Part shown: positions 52,291 to 60,284 of the stretch, in pieces
How the letters are laid out: each line of letters opens with the position of its first letter
How positions within the stretch are numbered: position 1 is the first letter of the stretch
Source: Allocatelliglobosispora scoriae
GTDB taxonomy: Bacteria > Actinomycetota > Actinomycetes > Mycobacteriales > Micromonosporaceae
Direction of reading: 5' to 3'
NCBI RefSeq assembly: GCF_014204945.1
Contig: NZ_JACHMN010000002.1
Coordinates: 4,363,001 to 4,427,000, forward strand
DNA: 64,000 nt
Position numbers and translations under genes: made by a program
The notes under the pieces: generated by a model
Database searches by the model: none
What the model saw: only the letters and a program-made list of their open reading frames with translations
What the model was told of the DNA's origin: nothing

Positions 52291-52304
52291 TGGGAGCGTT
52301 CCCA
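52291..52304. promoter_or_regulatory. CebR-type palindrome without an adjacent sugar gene
   Basis: TGGGAGCGTTCCCA, identical to the box at 42801-42814. It lies between the rsgA stop (52378) and the kinase start (51988), both minus strand. The nearest gene start downstream of it on the minus strand is the kinase, about 300 bases away. It may be an orphan site. Confidence 0.6.
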
Positions 52305-52377
52305 TCAAGAGATGTTTGTGACTGTAGCGGTTAAGTCGGACGCGAGGAAGACCCCTCCGCGCAACAAACACGACTTC

Positions 52378-53406
52378 TTAGTCGGCCTCTGCCACCGGCA
52401 CGCCGCCTGACCGGGACGCGAGCAGCCGTCGATAGGACGACAGCCGTCGCGGATCGGCATTACCAGCCGCGACCCAGGCGTCCAGCGCGCACTCCCCACC
52501 GGCGTGCTCGCAGTTGGGCGGGCACTCGACGGTCCCCTCGACGAGGTCTGGGAATCCGTGCAGGAGGCTGTCGGCCGAGACGTGTGCCAACCCGAAGCTG
52601 CGTACGCCGGGCGTGTCGATGATCCAGCCCGGATCCTTCTTCCCCTTGCCGACCTGCGGCAGCCGCAGCGCGACCGCGCTCGTCGACGTGTGCCGCCCCT
52701 TGCCGATGGCGCTGACCACGCCGACCGCCCGATCGAGCCCGGGGATCAGCCGGTTGACCAGCGTCGACTTGCCGACGCCGGAGTGGCCGACGAGCACCGA
52801 GATCCGCCCGTGCAGCGCCGCGCGCAGCTCGGCGAGGTCGTCATCGGGCCGGGAGAGGAGGTAAGGGACCTCCAGGGTGGAGTAGTAGTCGATCACCGCG
52901 GCGGGGTCGGCGAGGTCCGCCTTCGTCAGCAGCAGCAGCGGCTCGATGTCGGCGTCGTAGGCGGCGACGAGGCAGCGGTCGATGAAGCCCGTCCGAGGCG
53001 GCGGGTCGGCGAGCGCACTGACGATGACGAGCTGGTCGGCGTTGGCGACCACCACCCGTTCGAGTCGGCCCTCGGGGGTCGTGTCGTCGTCGTCGGCCGT
53101 CCGCGTGAGCACGCTCTTGCGCTCCGAGATGCGCACGATCCGGGCGAGCGCGCCGGCGTCCCCGGTGATGTCGCCGACGAGCATCACCCGGTCGCCCACG
53201 ACCACCGACTTGCGCCCCAGCTCGCGGGCGCGCATCGCGGTCACCGGCTCGCCCGCCATCTCGACCGTGTAGCGCCCCCGGTCGACGGCGAAGACGAAGC
53301 CCTCGGTCGCGTCGGCGTGGCTCGGCCGCTTGCGCGTGCGCGGGCGGGACGACCCCGTCGGGCGCACCCGCACGTCGTCCTCGTCCCAGTCCCGCTGCCC
53401 TGCCAT
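52378..53406 (-). CDS. rsgA: Ribosome small subunit-dependent GTPase RsgA
   Basis: A 342-residue circularly permuted GTPase that helps late 30S assembly. An OB-fold N-terminal part (about 35-100, GRKSVVVGDRVMLVG) is followed by the G4 motif LLTKADL, then G1 GHSGVGKSTLVN (about 205-216), and G3 DTPGVRSFG. The zinc-finger C-terminus is CPPNCEHAGGECALDAWVAAG. The N-terminal tail is Arg-rich. The gene starts 3 bases after the aroA stop, the arrangement also seen in mycobacteria (Rv3228/Rv3227 order). Confidence 0.95.
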   Translation of the reverse strand: MAGQRDWDEDDVRVRPTGSSRPRTRKRPSHADATEGFVFAVDRGRYTVEMAGEPVTAMRARELGRKSVVVGDRVMLVGDITGDAGALARIVRISERKSVLTRTADDDDTTPEGRLERVVVANADQLVIVSALADPPPRTGFIDRCLVAAYDADIEPLLLLTKADLADPAAVIDYYSTLEVPYLLSRPDDDLAELRAALHGRISVLVGHSGVGKSTLVNRLIPGLDRAVGVVSAIGKGRHTSTSAVALRLPQVGKGKKDPGWIIDTPGVRSFGLAHVSADSLLHGFPDLVEGTVECPPNCEHAGGECALDAWVAAGNADPRRLSSYRRLLASRSGGVPVAEAD

Positions 53407-53409
53407 GCG

Positions 53410-54693
53410 TTAGCTCTCCCTTGTCATCCTGCTCCACAGTGCCGGGAAATCGGGGAGGGTCTTGGACGTACACGAGACGTCCGAGAGCACGACTCCCGGC
53501 ACTCGGAGTCCGATGATGGCCGCGGCGTGCGCCATCCTGTGATCATCGTAGGTCTCGAACGCGGTCCCGGTCAGCGGCCTCGGCCGGATGCTGAGCCCGT
53601 CGGAGTGTTCCGAGACCTCCGCGCCGAGGGCCGTGAGCTCGTGCGCGAGGGCCGCGACCCGGTCGGTCTCATGGGTGCGGATGTGCGAGATCCCGGTGAG
53701 CTGGGTGGGCGAGTCGGCGAGCGCCGCCAGCGCCGCGATCGCGGGGGTCAGCTCGCCGAAGTCGCGCAGGTCGAGCTCCACGCCGTGGATCGTGCCGGTG
53801 CCGGTCACGGTGAGCCCCTCCGCGGTGAGGGCGCAGGCGCCGCCCATCCGGGTGAGCACGTCGCGCAGCCGGTCGCCGGCCTGGGTGGTGCTGCGCGGCC
53901 AGCCGGGCACGGTCACCGATCCGCCGGTGACGAGGGCGGCGGCGAGGAAGGGCGCGGCTCCCGACAGGTCGGGCTCGATCTCCCAGCCGCGGCCGGACAG
54001 GCGCCCGGGGCCGACGTGCCAGACGTTCGGGGTGGAGTCGTCGACCGCGGCACCGGCCGCCCGGAGCATCTGCACCGTCATCCGCAGGTGCGGCGCGCTC
54101 GGGACGGGCGGGCCCTCGTGCCGCAGCACCAGCCCCTCGTCGAAGTCGGGAGCGGCGAGCAGCAGCCCGGAGACGAGCTGGCTGGAGAGCGAGGCGTCGA
54201 TGACGACCTCACCGCCGCGCACCCGGCCCTCCCCGTGCACCACCAGCGGCAGTCCGTCGGCCGAGCTCGCCTCGATGCGGCAGCCGAGGGCGCGCAGCGC
54301 GTTGATCAGCGGTGCGAGCGGGCGCTGCCGGGCCCGCGGGTCCCCGTCGAAGGTGACCGGCCCGGTGGCGAGCCCGGCGAGCGGCGGCAGGAAGCGCATC
54401 ACCGTCCCGGCGAGGCCCACGTCGACCGTGGCGGGCCCGGTGAGCGGGCGCGGCCGCACCACCCAGTGCGTCTCATCCACTGTGGAGACGGCGGCCCCCA
54501 TGGCCCGGATGCCGGCGGCCATCAGCTCGGTGTCGCGGGCCCGCAGAGGCGCGGCGAGGGTGGTCGGCCCGACCGACCCGGCGCCGAGCACGAGGGCCCG
54601 CGCCGTCATCGACTTCGATCCGGGCAGGCGGACGGTGGCGTTGACTCCAGTGGTGGCGGTAGGCGCGTTCCACGGCGCCGGCGGCTTTGTCAC
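53410..54693 (-). CDS. aroA: 3-phosphoshikimate 1-carboxyvinyltransferase (EPSP synthase)
   Basis: A 427-residue enzyme of the shikimate pathway that joins phosphoenolpyruvate to shikimate 3-phosphate. The N-terminal substrate motif VRLPGSKSMTARALVLGA (about 22-39) and the later KESDR-like region HIRTHETDRVAALAHEL (about 340-356) are present, with DHRMAHAAAIIGL near the C-terminus. The GTG at 54693 is used; the divergent SRAP gene starts 34 bases away. It forms an operon with rsgA. Confidence 0.95.
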   Translation of the reverse strand: MTKPPAPWNAPTATTGVNATVRLPGSKSMTARALVLGAGSVGPTTLAAPLRARDTELMAAGIRAMGAAVSTVDETHWVVRPRPLTGPATVDVGLAGTVMRFLPPLAGLATGPVTFDGDPRARQRPLAPLINALRALGCRIEASSADGLPLVVHGEGRVRGGEVVIDASLSSQLVSGLLLAAPDFDEGLVLRHEGPPVPSAPHLRMTVQMLRAAGAAVDDSTPNVWHVGPGRLSGRGWEIEPDLSGAAPFLAAALVTGGSVTVPGWPRSTTQAGDRLRDVLTRMGGACALTAEGLTVTGTGTIHGVELDLRDFGELTPAIAALAALADSPTQLTGISHIRTHETDRVAALAHELTALGAEVSEHSDGLSIRPRPLTGTAFETYDDHRMAHAAAIIGLRVPGVVLSDVSCTSKTLPDFPALWSRMTRES

Positions 54694-54727
54694 GTGCTCA
54701 TTCTGCCCTGTCGATAGGCTGTGCAGT

Positions 54728-55402
54728 ATGTGTGGCCGTTATGCGACTACTCGCTCGTCCGCGGATCTCAGCAAGCTCTTCGAGGCTTTCGACGAGACTC
54801 AGGGCGGGCTCGAGGCCGACTACAACGTGGCGCCGACGGATCCCGTACCCATAGTCAGGGTTTCGGCGAGCCGGGACGGGCGGGCATTGAGCCTGGCCAG
54901 ATGGGGTTTGGTGCCGCCGTGGGCGGCGGACCTGCGGGCCGGCGCGCGGATGATCAACGCGCGGGCCGAGACCGTCGCCACGTCGAAGGTCTTCCAGTCC
55001 GCCTTCGCCCAGCGCCGCTGCCTGGTCCCGGCGGACGGCTGGTACGAGTGGACGCGCACCGCGCAGGGCAAGCAGCCCTATTACATGAACCGCCCCGACC
55101 TCGTCTTCGGCGGCATCTGGAACGTTCGCGGCACGGGCGCCGACCGCCTCATCACGTGCAGCATCATTACCATGCCGGCGCTGGGTCCGCTGACCCGCGT
55201 GCACGACCGGATGCCGCTGATGCTCGCGCCGGATCGGTGGGAAGAGTGGCTTTTGGCTACGCAGAGTGAGGCTCTGCTCACCCCGCCTGCGGACGAATAT
55301 CTCTCCACAGTGGAGATCCGTCCGGTCGGCAGTGCCGTTGGCAACGTACGCAACGATGGTCCGGAGCTGATCGCGGCGGTGGAGGAACAGACACTTTTCT
55401 AA
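54728..55402 (+). CDS. SRAP-domain protein (HMCES/YedK family)
   Basis: A 224-residue abasic-site-processing protein that forms a covalent thiazolidine link to abasic sites in single-stranded DNA. The catalytic Cys2 follows the initiator Met (MCGRYA), and other conserved elements are YNVAPTDPVPIV, ARWGLVPPWA, NARAETV, CLVPADGWYEW with the catalytic Glu, and HDRMPLML with the catalytic His near 165. Cys2 must become the N-terminus, which fixes the start. TAGGCT lies seven bases before the ATG and no ribosome site is seen, so a leaderless transcript is likely. Gene order next to aroA matches Rv3226c of mycobacteria. Confidence 0.95.
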   Translation: MCGRYATTRSSADLSKLFEAFDETQGGLEADYNVAPTDPVPIVRVSASRDGRALSLARWGLVPPWAADLRAGARMINARAETVATSKVFQSAFAQRRCLVPADGWYEWTRTAQGKQPYYMNRPDLVFGGIWNVRGTGADRLITCSIITMPALGPLTRVHDRMPLMLAPDRWEEWLLATQSEALLTPPADEYLSTVEIRPVGSAVGNVRNDGPELIAAVEEQTLF

Positions 55403-55453
55403 GTGACGATCCGTGCGGTGACTACTCGCCGTAATGGCGGATCCCTCAGGCCA

Positions 55454-55508
55454 TTTGGTCGGTCTGCGGGGGTTTGGTGGACCAAATTTTGCCCATCTTG
55501 CAACCAAA
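55454..55508. promoter_or_regulatory. Cluster of TTTGGT/ACCAAA half-sites upstream of whiB
   Basis: Four half-sites: TTTGGT at 55454-55459 and 55473-55478, and ACCAAA at 55481-55486 and 55503-55508. The inner pair forms TTTGGT-GG-ACCAAA and the outer pair is arranged symmetrically around it. The region lies between the SRAP stop and the whiB start, about 135-190 bases before the latter. It looks like a binding site for a dimeric regulator, identity unknown. Confidence 0.5.
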
Positions 55509-55592
55509 CCCTTGTCCGGCGGGTCTTTAGTGCGGTAGAACACAGCGCTGGTGGGTGCCGTTTTGACAACAGGCACCCTCCCAGCGAACGAG

Positions 55593-55614
55593 CCGCCGGG
55601 CCCTTACCCGGCGG
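55593..55614. terminator. Hairpin in the whiB leader or SRAP terminator
   Basis: CCGCCGGG and CCCGGCGG (8 bases each) enclose a 6-base loop, 29 bases before the whiB ATG. It may end SRAP transcription or form a leader hairpin of whiB. Confidence 0.5.
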
Positions 55615-55642
55615 TGTCTTCACCCTCGGGGGAGGTGGGCGG

Positions 55643-56137
55643 ATGACTCGGGCGCGTATTCCACGCCCGCATGAGGTCGCGTCGGCACGGCGTGACCCGC
55701 GGCTATTGCGTGCTGCCGTCGAACGGCAGGACGACACCGCCTGGCGCACGCGCGGCGTGTGCCAGAGCGTCGATCCGGAGACGTTCTTTCCAGCACCGAC
55801 GGAGGCGGCCGATGCCGCGATCGAACTCTGCGGAAAGTGCGTCGTCCAGGGTGCGTGCCTCGCGTGGGCACTGGAGGTCGGCGACTGCCACGGCGTCTGG
55901 GGCGGCACGACCGCTCGGGAGCGCCGCGCGATGGTCGTCGCCTGGCGCACCATGGAGCAGCCGGAGGAGACGCCGTACGTCGAGCCCGACATGCTGACTC
56001 CGGCCGTCGGCGGCACCATTCCCGCACCGGGCCTGATCGCCGTGGTCACCGCGGCGGCGGAGCAGCCGCAGCGGATGGTGAGCGCGGTCCGGGTGGCGTC
56101 CCGCTCTCGAACGGCTCGACGGCGCCTCACCGTGTGA
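55643..56137 (+). CDS. WhiB-family iron-sulfur transcription factor
   Basis: A 164-residue Wbl protein. Four cysteines for a [4Fe-4S] cluster are at C40, C63, C66 and C72 ([24 protein letters not shown]). The turn motif [12 protein letters not shown] (about 84-95) and the following basic helix are the DNA-binding part. The roughly 60-residue C-terminal tail is Ala/Pro-rich and ends in a basic stretch [13 protein letters not shown] 55643 has GGAGG upstream; longer in-frame starts lie in the promoter region. It precedes sigR, so a redox or NO-responsive role is plausible. The subtype (WhiB1, 2 or other) is not assigned. Confidence 0.92.
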   Translation: MTRARIPRPHEVASARRDPRLLRAAVERQDDTAWRTRGVCQSVDPETFFPAPTEAADAAIELCGKCVVQGACLAWALEVGDCHGVWGGTTARERRAMVVAWRTMEQPEETPYVEPDMLTPAVGGTIPAPGLIAVVTAAAEQPQRMVSAVRVASRSRTARRRLTV

Positions 56138-56164
56138 TCAGTGCCACGTTGGACGTGGTCACGC

Positions 56165-56190
56165 GGAATGCCGCTGTTCGGGCGGGTGTT
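56165..56190 (+). promoter_or_regulatory. SigR-type promoter upstream of sigR
   Basis: GGAAT (56165-56169), 18 bases, GTT (56188-56190) fits the known SigR/SigH consensus GGAAT-N18/19-GTT exactly. A start near 56197 would give a transcript that includes an in-frame ATG at 56224 and the GTG of sigR at 56425. This matches the autoregulated promoter of Streptomyces sigR. Confidence 0.75.
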
Positions 56191-56424
56191 ACCCCCTTCG
56201 GAGATCCGCTGCGGATCGTCGTGATGAGGGGTGGTTCGGTGCGCACAGTGATTCGTCCGACCGAGGTGACCAGCACATTCCGATTGCTGGAGGCACCGGA
56301 GTGGTCGATCGCCACGCCGGTTGACGCGATGCTGCCCACATCCGTGTTAACCGCGCCGATGCCCCCTGCCACCCGCGTATCCTCAGCGGGGCGGTCGCAA
56401 CGACCGCGCAGGGCGGAGGAGAGA

Positions 56425-57047
<623 letters not shown>

Positions 57048-57051
<4 letters not shown>

Positions 57052-57311
57052 GTGAGAAAGAGAATTGTCGCAACGTGATCGACGAGGTCTACCTCTACCT
57101 CGATCTCGAATGCGCGGACGACCGCCGCGACCTGATCAAGCAGCACCTCGACGAGTGCTCGCCGTGCCTGCGCGAATACGGCATCGAGCAGGAGGTCAAG
57201 GCGCTGGTCGGCCGCTGCTGCGGCTCGGAGAAGGCTCCCGACGAGCTCAAGGACCGGCTCCGGGCCAAGCTCTCCGAGCTCACGATGACCGAGACCGCCG
57301 AGCACGCGTAG
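57048..57311 (+). CDS. rsrA: Zinc-binding anti-sigma factor RsrA
   Basis: An 87-residue ZAS-family anti-sigma factor that holds the redox sigma factor inactive until its zinc-site thiols oxidise. The HxxxCxxC motif is HLDECSPC with H33, C37 and C40; C7 completes the zinc site and C57/C58 lie near the C-terminal part. The C7-H33 spacing of 26 and C40-C57 spacing of 17 equal those of S. coelicolor RsrA. The ATG overlaps the sigR stop, so equal synthesis is expected. Confidence 0.95.
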
Positions 57312-57343
57312 AGCTCTTCAGCGTGTCGGCGGCCATCGAGTCG

Positions 57344-57418
57344 TCAGGCGTTGGGACGCTTGCCGTGGTTGGCCTTCTTCTTCTTGCGTTCGCGCTTGCG
57401 ACGGGCCTTCTTACCCAT
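57344..57418 (-). CDS. 24-residue basic protein, candidate ribosomal protein bL37
   Basis: A tiny gene, MGKKARRKRERKKKKANHGKR plus PNA, on the minus strand, convergent with rsrA and too short for usual gene calling. An AAAGGGA site lies six bases before the ATG. Twelve of 24 residues are Lys or Arg. From memory, the ending ANHGKRPN and the place between the rsrA/rshA gene and the 71-residue biotinylated protein match the small 50S protein bL37 of mycobacteria. The alternative is an unrelated basic peptide, but the composition and position make that less likely. Confidence 0.72.
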   Translation of the reverse strand: MGKKARRKRERKKKKANHGKRPNA

Positions 57419-57545
57419 GGTTTGTCCCTTTCATCCGGGAACGAGTCGGACTCAGCTTAGCGCGAACCCGTAGCGGGGTTGCGCCCCGTGCGGGACTACG
57501 GCGTGATTGGATTACGCCGTATAACCCCGTGAGGAGGGACCGGCA

Positions 57546-57761
57546 ATGGCCGACGAGATCCGTGCTGAGATGGTGGCGAACGTGTGGAAGGTCGTGGTCG
57601 CTGAGGGCGACTCCGTCTCCGACGGCGACACCCTCGTCATCCTCGAATCCATGAAGATGGAGATCCCGGTGCTCGCCGAGTCCGATGGCACCGTGACGCA
57701 GCTCGCTGTGGGTGAGGGCGACGTCGTCCAGGAGGGCGACCTGATCGCCGTCATCGCCTGA
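57546..57761 (+). CDS. 71-residue biotinylated protein (TB7.3-like)
   Basis: A small biotin/lipoyl-attachment domain consisting of one barrel only. The biotinylation motif ESMKMEI places the modified lysine at K37. Length (71) and sequence pattern match the mycobacterial TB7.3 (Rv3221c) protein, whose gene is also next to the sigH-rshA pair. It may serve a biotin-dependent carboxylase as carrier, but the partner is unknown. GAGGAGG upstream of ATG 57546 is a strong ribosome site. Its C-terminal codons form part of a 33-base palindrome shared with the convergent tetR gene. Confidence 0.93.
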   Translation: MADEIRAEMVANVWKVVVAEGDSVSDGDTLVILESMKMEIPVLAESDGTVTQLAVGEGDVVQEGDLIAVIA

Positions 57762-57825
57762 AAGCCTGAAAACGCGCGGTGCGGCCGGGACATCCCGGCC
57801 GCACCGCGCGTTTTCAGGCTTTCAG
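57758..57825. terminator. Perfect 33-base palindrome shared by two convergent genes
   Basis: Arms 57758-57790 and 57793-57825 are exact complements, separated by only CA. They contain the stop codon of the biotinylated protein (57759-57761) and the last codons plus stop of tetR (stop at 57814-57816). It acts presumably as a bidirectional terminator, and the tetR C-terminal codons are part of its arm. Confidence 0.9.
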
Positions 57826-58386
57826 ATTGAGCTCGATCAGGTCGTAGGCGACGGTCAGGGCCGCGGCCAGGCGCTCGTCGCGGGTGAGCGAGTCGTCGCG
57901 CATCACGAAGAGGCTCGCGTGCAGCGAGAAGATCGACATGGCGGCGCGCAGCCGCTCGGTCGGGCCCGAGTCGGGGTCGCAGAGGATCGGACCGATCGCG
58001 CCCATCTTGTCCTTGAAGCGGTGGCCGCTCGGACGGTCGCGCATCGTCGCCTGATTCTGCTCGTAAAACTGCATGACCTGGGCGAACGGGCCGTTGTAGA
58101 TGCCCTCCGCATAGCGCCGGAGGAACTCGCGCCGAGCCTCGAGCGTCGGCGGCTGGGCCCGGCCCCACTCCATCAGCCTGTCGATCATGTCGATGTGATC
58201 GTTGGAGAAGCTCTCCACGATCTCTTCCTTGCTCTTGAAGTGGTAATAGAGGGCGGCCTTCGTCACACCCAGCCGCTCGGCGATCTCCCGCAGCGAGGTC
58301 TTGTCATAGCCCTGCTCGGTGAAGAGCTCGAGCGCGATCGCCTGAATGCGGGCGCGGGTGTCGCGTCCCTCGGGCTGCTCGGTCAT
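57814..58386 (-). CDS. TetR-family transcriptional regulator
   Basis: A 190-residue repressor. The N-terminal helix-turn-helix is ARIQAIALELFTEQGYDKTSLREIAERLGVTKAALYYHFKSKEEI (about 11-55). The remaining helical part is a ligand-binding and dimer domain. It diverges from the MFS exporter gene, with the palindrome AACTTAC-N10-GTAAGTT between them, so it probably represses the exporter and itself. The ATG at 58386 is chosen since an in-frame upstream extension crosses the operator. The inducer is unknown; the last codons lie in a shared palindrome. Confidence 0.92.
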   Translation of the reverse strand: MTEQPEGRDTRARIQAIALELFTEQGYDKTSLREIAERLGVTKAALYYHFKSKEEIVESFSNDHIDMIDRLMEWGRAQPPTLEARREFLRRYAEGIYNGPFAQVMQFYEQNQATMRDRPSGHRFKDKMGAIGPILCDPDSGPTERLRAAMSIFSLHASLFVMRDDSLTRDERLAAALTVAYDLIELNLKA

Positions 58387-58445
58387 CGCTCTCACACTCA
58401 CCTTTGCGGATTCGGACTTATCTACTTGACGGGCGGCTAGTAAAC

Positions 58446-58469
58446 AACTTACCGTACGGCTAGTAAGTT
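58446..58469. promoter_or_regulatory. TetR operator between tetR and the MFS exporter
   Basis: AACTTAC (58446-58452) and GTAAGTT (58463-58469) are inverted around 10 bases. Further related pieces (GGCTAGTAA at 58432-58440, GGCAAGTAAGCC at 58482-58493) lie on both sides, suggesting a multi-site operator. Confidence 0.7.
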
Positions 58470-58520
58470 GGCTAGCCGGTCGGCAAGTAAGCCTGCCGGA
58501 AAATCTAGGGGAGTTTACCG

Positions 58521-60116
58521 GTGACCGAGGCTTTAACCGTGCCACGACCGAATCTCAAAGTCGTGCTGCCCGGACTCATGCTCGCGATGGTTCTCGCGAT
58601 GCTCGACAACATGGTGGTCGGCACGGCGATGCCCAAGATCGTTGGTGAGCTCGGCGGGCTCTCCAAGCTGTCCTGGGTGGTCACGGCATACGTGCTCGGC
58701 ACGACAGTCTCGACCCCGATCTGGGGCAAGCTGGGCGACCTTTACGGCCGCAAGAAGATCTTCCTCACCTCGATCCTGCTCTTCCTGATCGGGTCGATGC
58801 TCTCGGGTGCGGCCGGTGAGTTCACCTGGCTCAATGACCAGATCACCCCGATGACGCAGCTCATCGCGTTCCGCGCCTTCCAGGGCATCGGTGCCGGCGG
58901 TCTCATGGTCGGCGCCTTCGCCATCATCGGCGACCTCGTGCCGCCCCGCGAGCGCGGTAAGTACCAGGGCCTCATGGGCGGCATCATGGCGATCGCGATG
59001 ATCGCCGGTCCGCTCGTCGGCGGCCTCATCACCGACAACTACTCGTGGCGCTGGATCTTCTACATGAACATCCCGCTCGGCGTCGCGGCGTTCTTCATCC
59101 TCGTGTCGTTCCTGCACCTGCCGACGAAGCGCACCGAGCACCGCATCGACTGGCTCGGCGCCGGACTGCTCGGCGTCGGCATCACCGCGCTCGTGCTCAT
59201 CACCACGTGGGCCGGGAAGAAGTCGCCCGACGGCTACGCCTGGGTCTCGCCGCAGATCCTCGGCCTCGCCGGGCTGGCGATCGTGACGCTCGCGATCTTC
59301 ATCCTCGTGCAGCTCCGGGTGCCCGAGCCGATCCTGCCGCTGCACATCTTCAAGAACCGTAACTTCTCGCTGGTCAGCGGCATCGGCTTCATGGTCGGCT
59401 TCGCGCTCTTCGGTGCCGTCGCCTTCCTGCCGCTCTACCAGCAGACGGTCCAGGGCGCCTCGGCGACCAACAGCGGCCTGCTGCTGCTGCCGATGATGCT
59501 CGGCGTGATGACCACCTCGTTCATCATCGGCACGGCGATCACGAAGACCGGGAAGTACCGCTGGTACCCGATCATCGGCGGCGTCGTCATGACACTGGCG
59601 ATGTTCCTGCTGACGCGTCTGGACGACCACACCTCCAAGACCGAGTCGACCGTCTACTTCGTCATCCTCGGTCTCGGCATGGGCTTCCTGATGCAGACGA
59701 CCCTGCTGATCGCGCAGAACAGCGTGGAGATGAAGGACCTGGGTGTCGCCAGCTCCACGGCGACCTTCGTCCGGTCGATCGGCGGCTCGTTCGGTGTCTC
59801 GATCTTCGGCGCGGTCTTCACCTCGCGGCTGAAGAGCGACATCGGTGCCTCGCTCGGCCCGCAGGCTGCGGCTCAGGTCGACAAGGTCGGCGGCAACCTC
59901 CAGGCCGACCAGCTCGCGGCGATGCCCGCTCCGGTACGCGAGGGGTTCCTGCACGCCATCGCCTTCGCCACGTCCGGCCTCTTCTGGTGGGCGCTCGCCT
60001 TCGCGGTCATGGTCCCGGTGCTCGCCTGGTTCATCAAGGAGGTGCCGCTGCGCAGCGGTGCCGACAACAAGGACGCCGACGGCGCGGAGATCCGCCCGCT
60101 CGTCGCGGTGGAGTAG
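58521..60116 (+). CDS. MFS multidrug exporter, EmrB/QacA (DHA2, 14-TM) type
   Basis: A 531-residue membrane transporter that uses the proton gradient to expel compounds. About 14 hydrophobic segments are visible. Motif C-like and motif A regions are seen: GKLGDLYGRKKIF (about 69-81), RAFQGIGAGGLMVGAFAIIGDLVPPRERGKYQG (about 116-148), WRWIFYMNIPLG (about 175-186). It starts at GTG 58521, preceded by GGGGAG. The divergent TetR gene and the palindrome suggest drug- or metabolite-induced control. The substrate is unknown. Confidence 0.93.
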   Translation: MTEALTVPRPNLKVVLPGLMLAMVLAMLDNMVVGTAMPKIVGELGGLSKLSWVVTAYVLGTTVSTPIWGKLGDLYGRKKIFLTSILLFLIGSMLSGAAGEFTWLNDQITPMTQLIAFRAFQGIGAGGLMVGAFAIIGDLVPPRERGKYQGLMGGIMAIAMIAGPLVGGLITDNYSWRWIFYMNIPLGVAAFFILVSFLHLPTKRTEHRIDWLGAGLLGVGITALVLITTWAGKKSPDGYAWVSPQILGLAGLAIVTLAIFILVQLRVPEPILPLHIFKNRNFSLVSGIGFMVGFALFGAVAFLPLYQQTVQGASATNSGLLLLPMMLGVMTTSFIIGTAITKTGKYRWYPIIGGVVMTLAMFLLTRLDDHTSKTESTVYFVILGLGMGFLMQTTLLIAQNSVEMKDLGVASSTATFVRSIGGSFGVSIFGAVFTSRLKSDIGASLGPQAAAQVDKVGGNLQADQLAAMPAPVREGFLHAIAFATSGLFWWALAFAVMVPVLAWFIKEVPLRSGADNKDADGAEIRPLVAVE

Positions 60117-60134
60117 TAGTCCACCTCGCATACC

Positions 60135-60173
60135 GGCGCCCGCCCCGATGTTTTCCTCCACGGGGCGGGCGCC
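60135..60173. terminator. Hairpin terminator after the MFS gene
   Basis: Arms GGCGCCCGCCCC (60135-60146) and its complement (60162-60173) enclose a 15-base loop, followed by TTTGTGT, 18 bases past the stop. Confidence 0.85.
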
Positions 60174-60284
60174 TTTGTGTGCGTACCGGTGCGCGGTTGT
60201 GCTCGTAGGGTTGCGAGATCTTGCCGTTTCGTGCAAGATTGCGCAGGAACTAAGCGGCAATTGAGCACAGTGAGCGAGGCGACG

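Noticed and set aside
55403-55642. 80-residue N-terminal extension of WhiB
   Set aside because: It covers the half-site cluster and hairpin, and WhiB proteins begin shortly before the first cysteine; ATG 55643 has a strong ribosome site.
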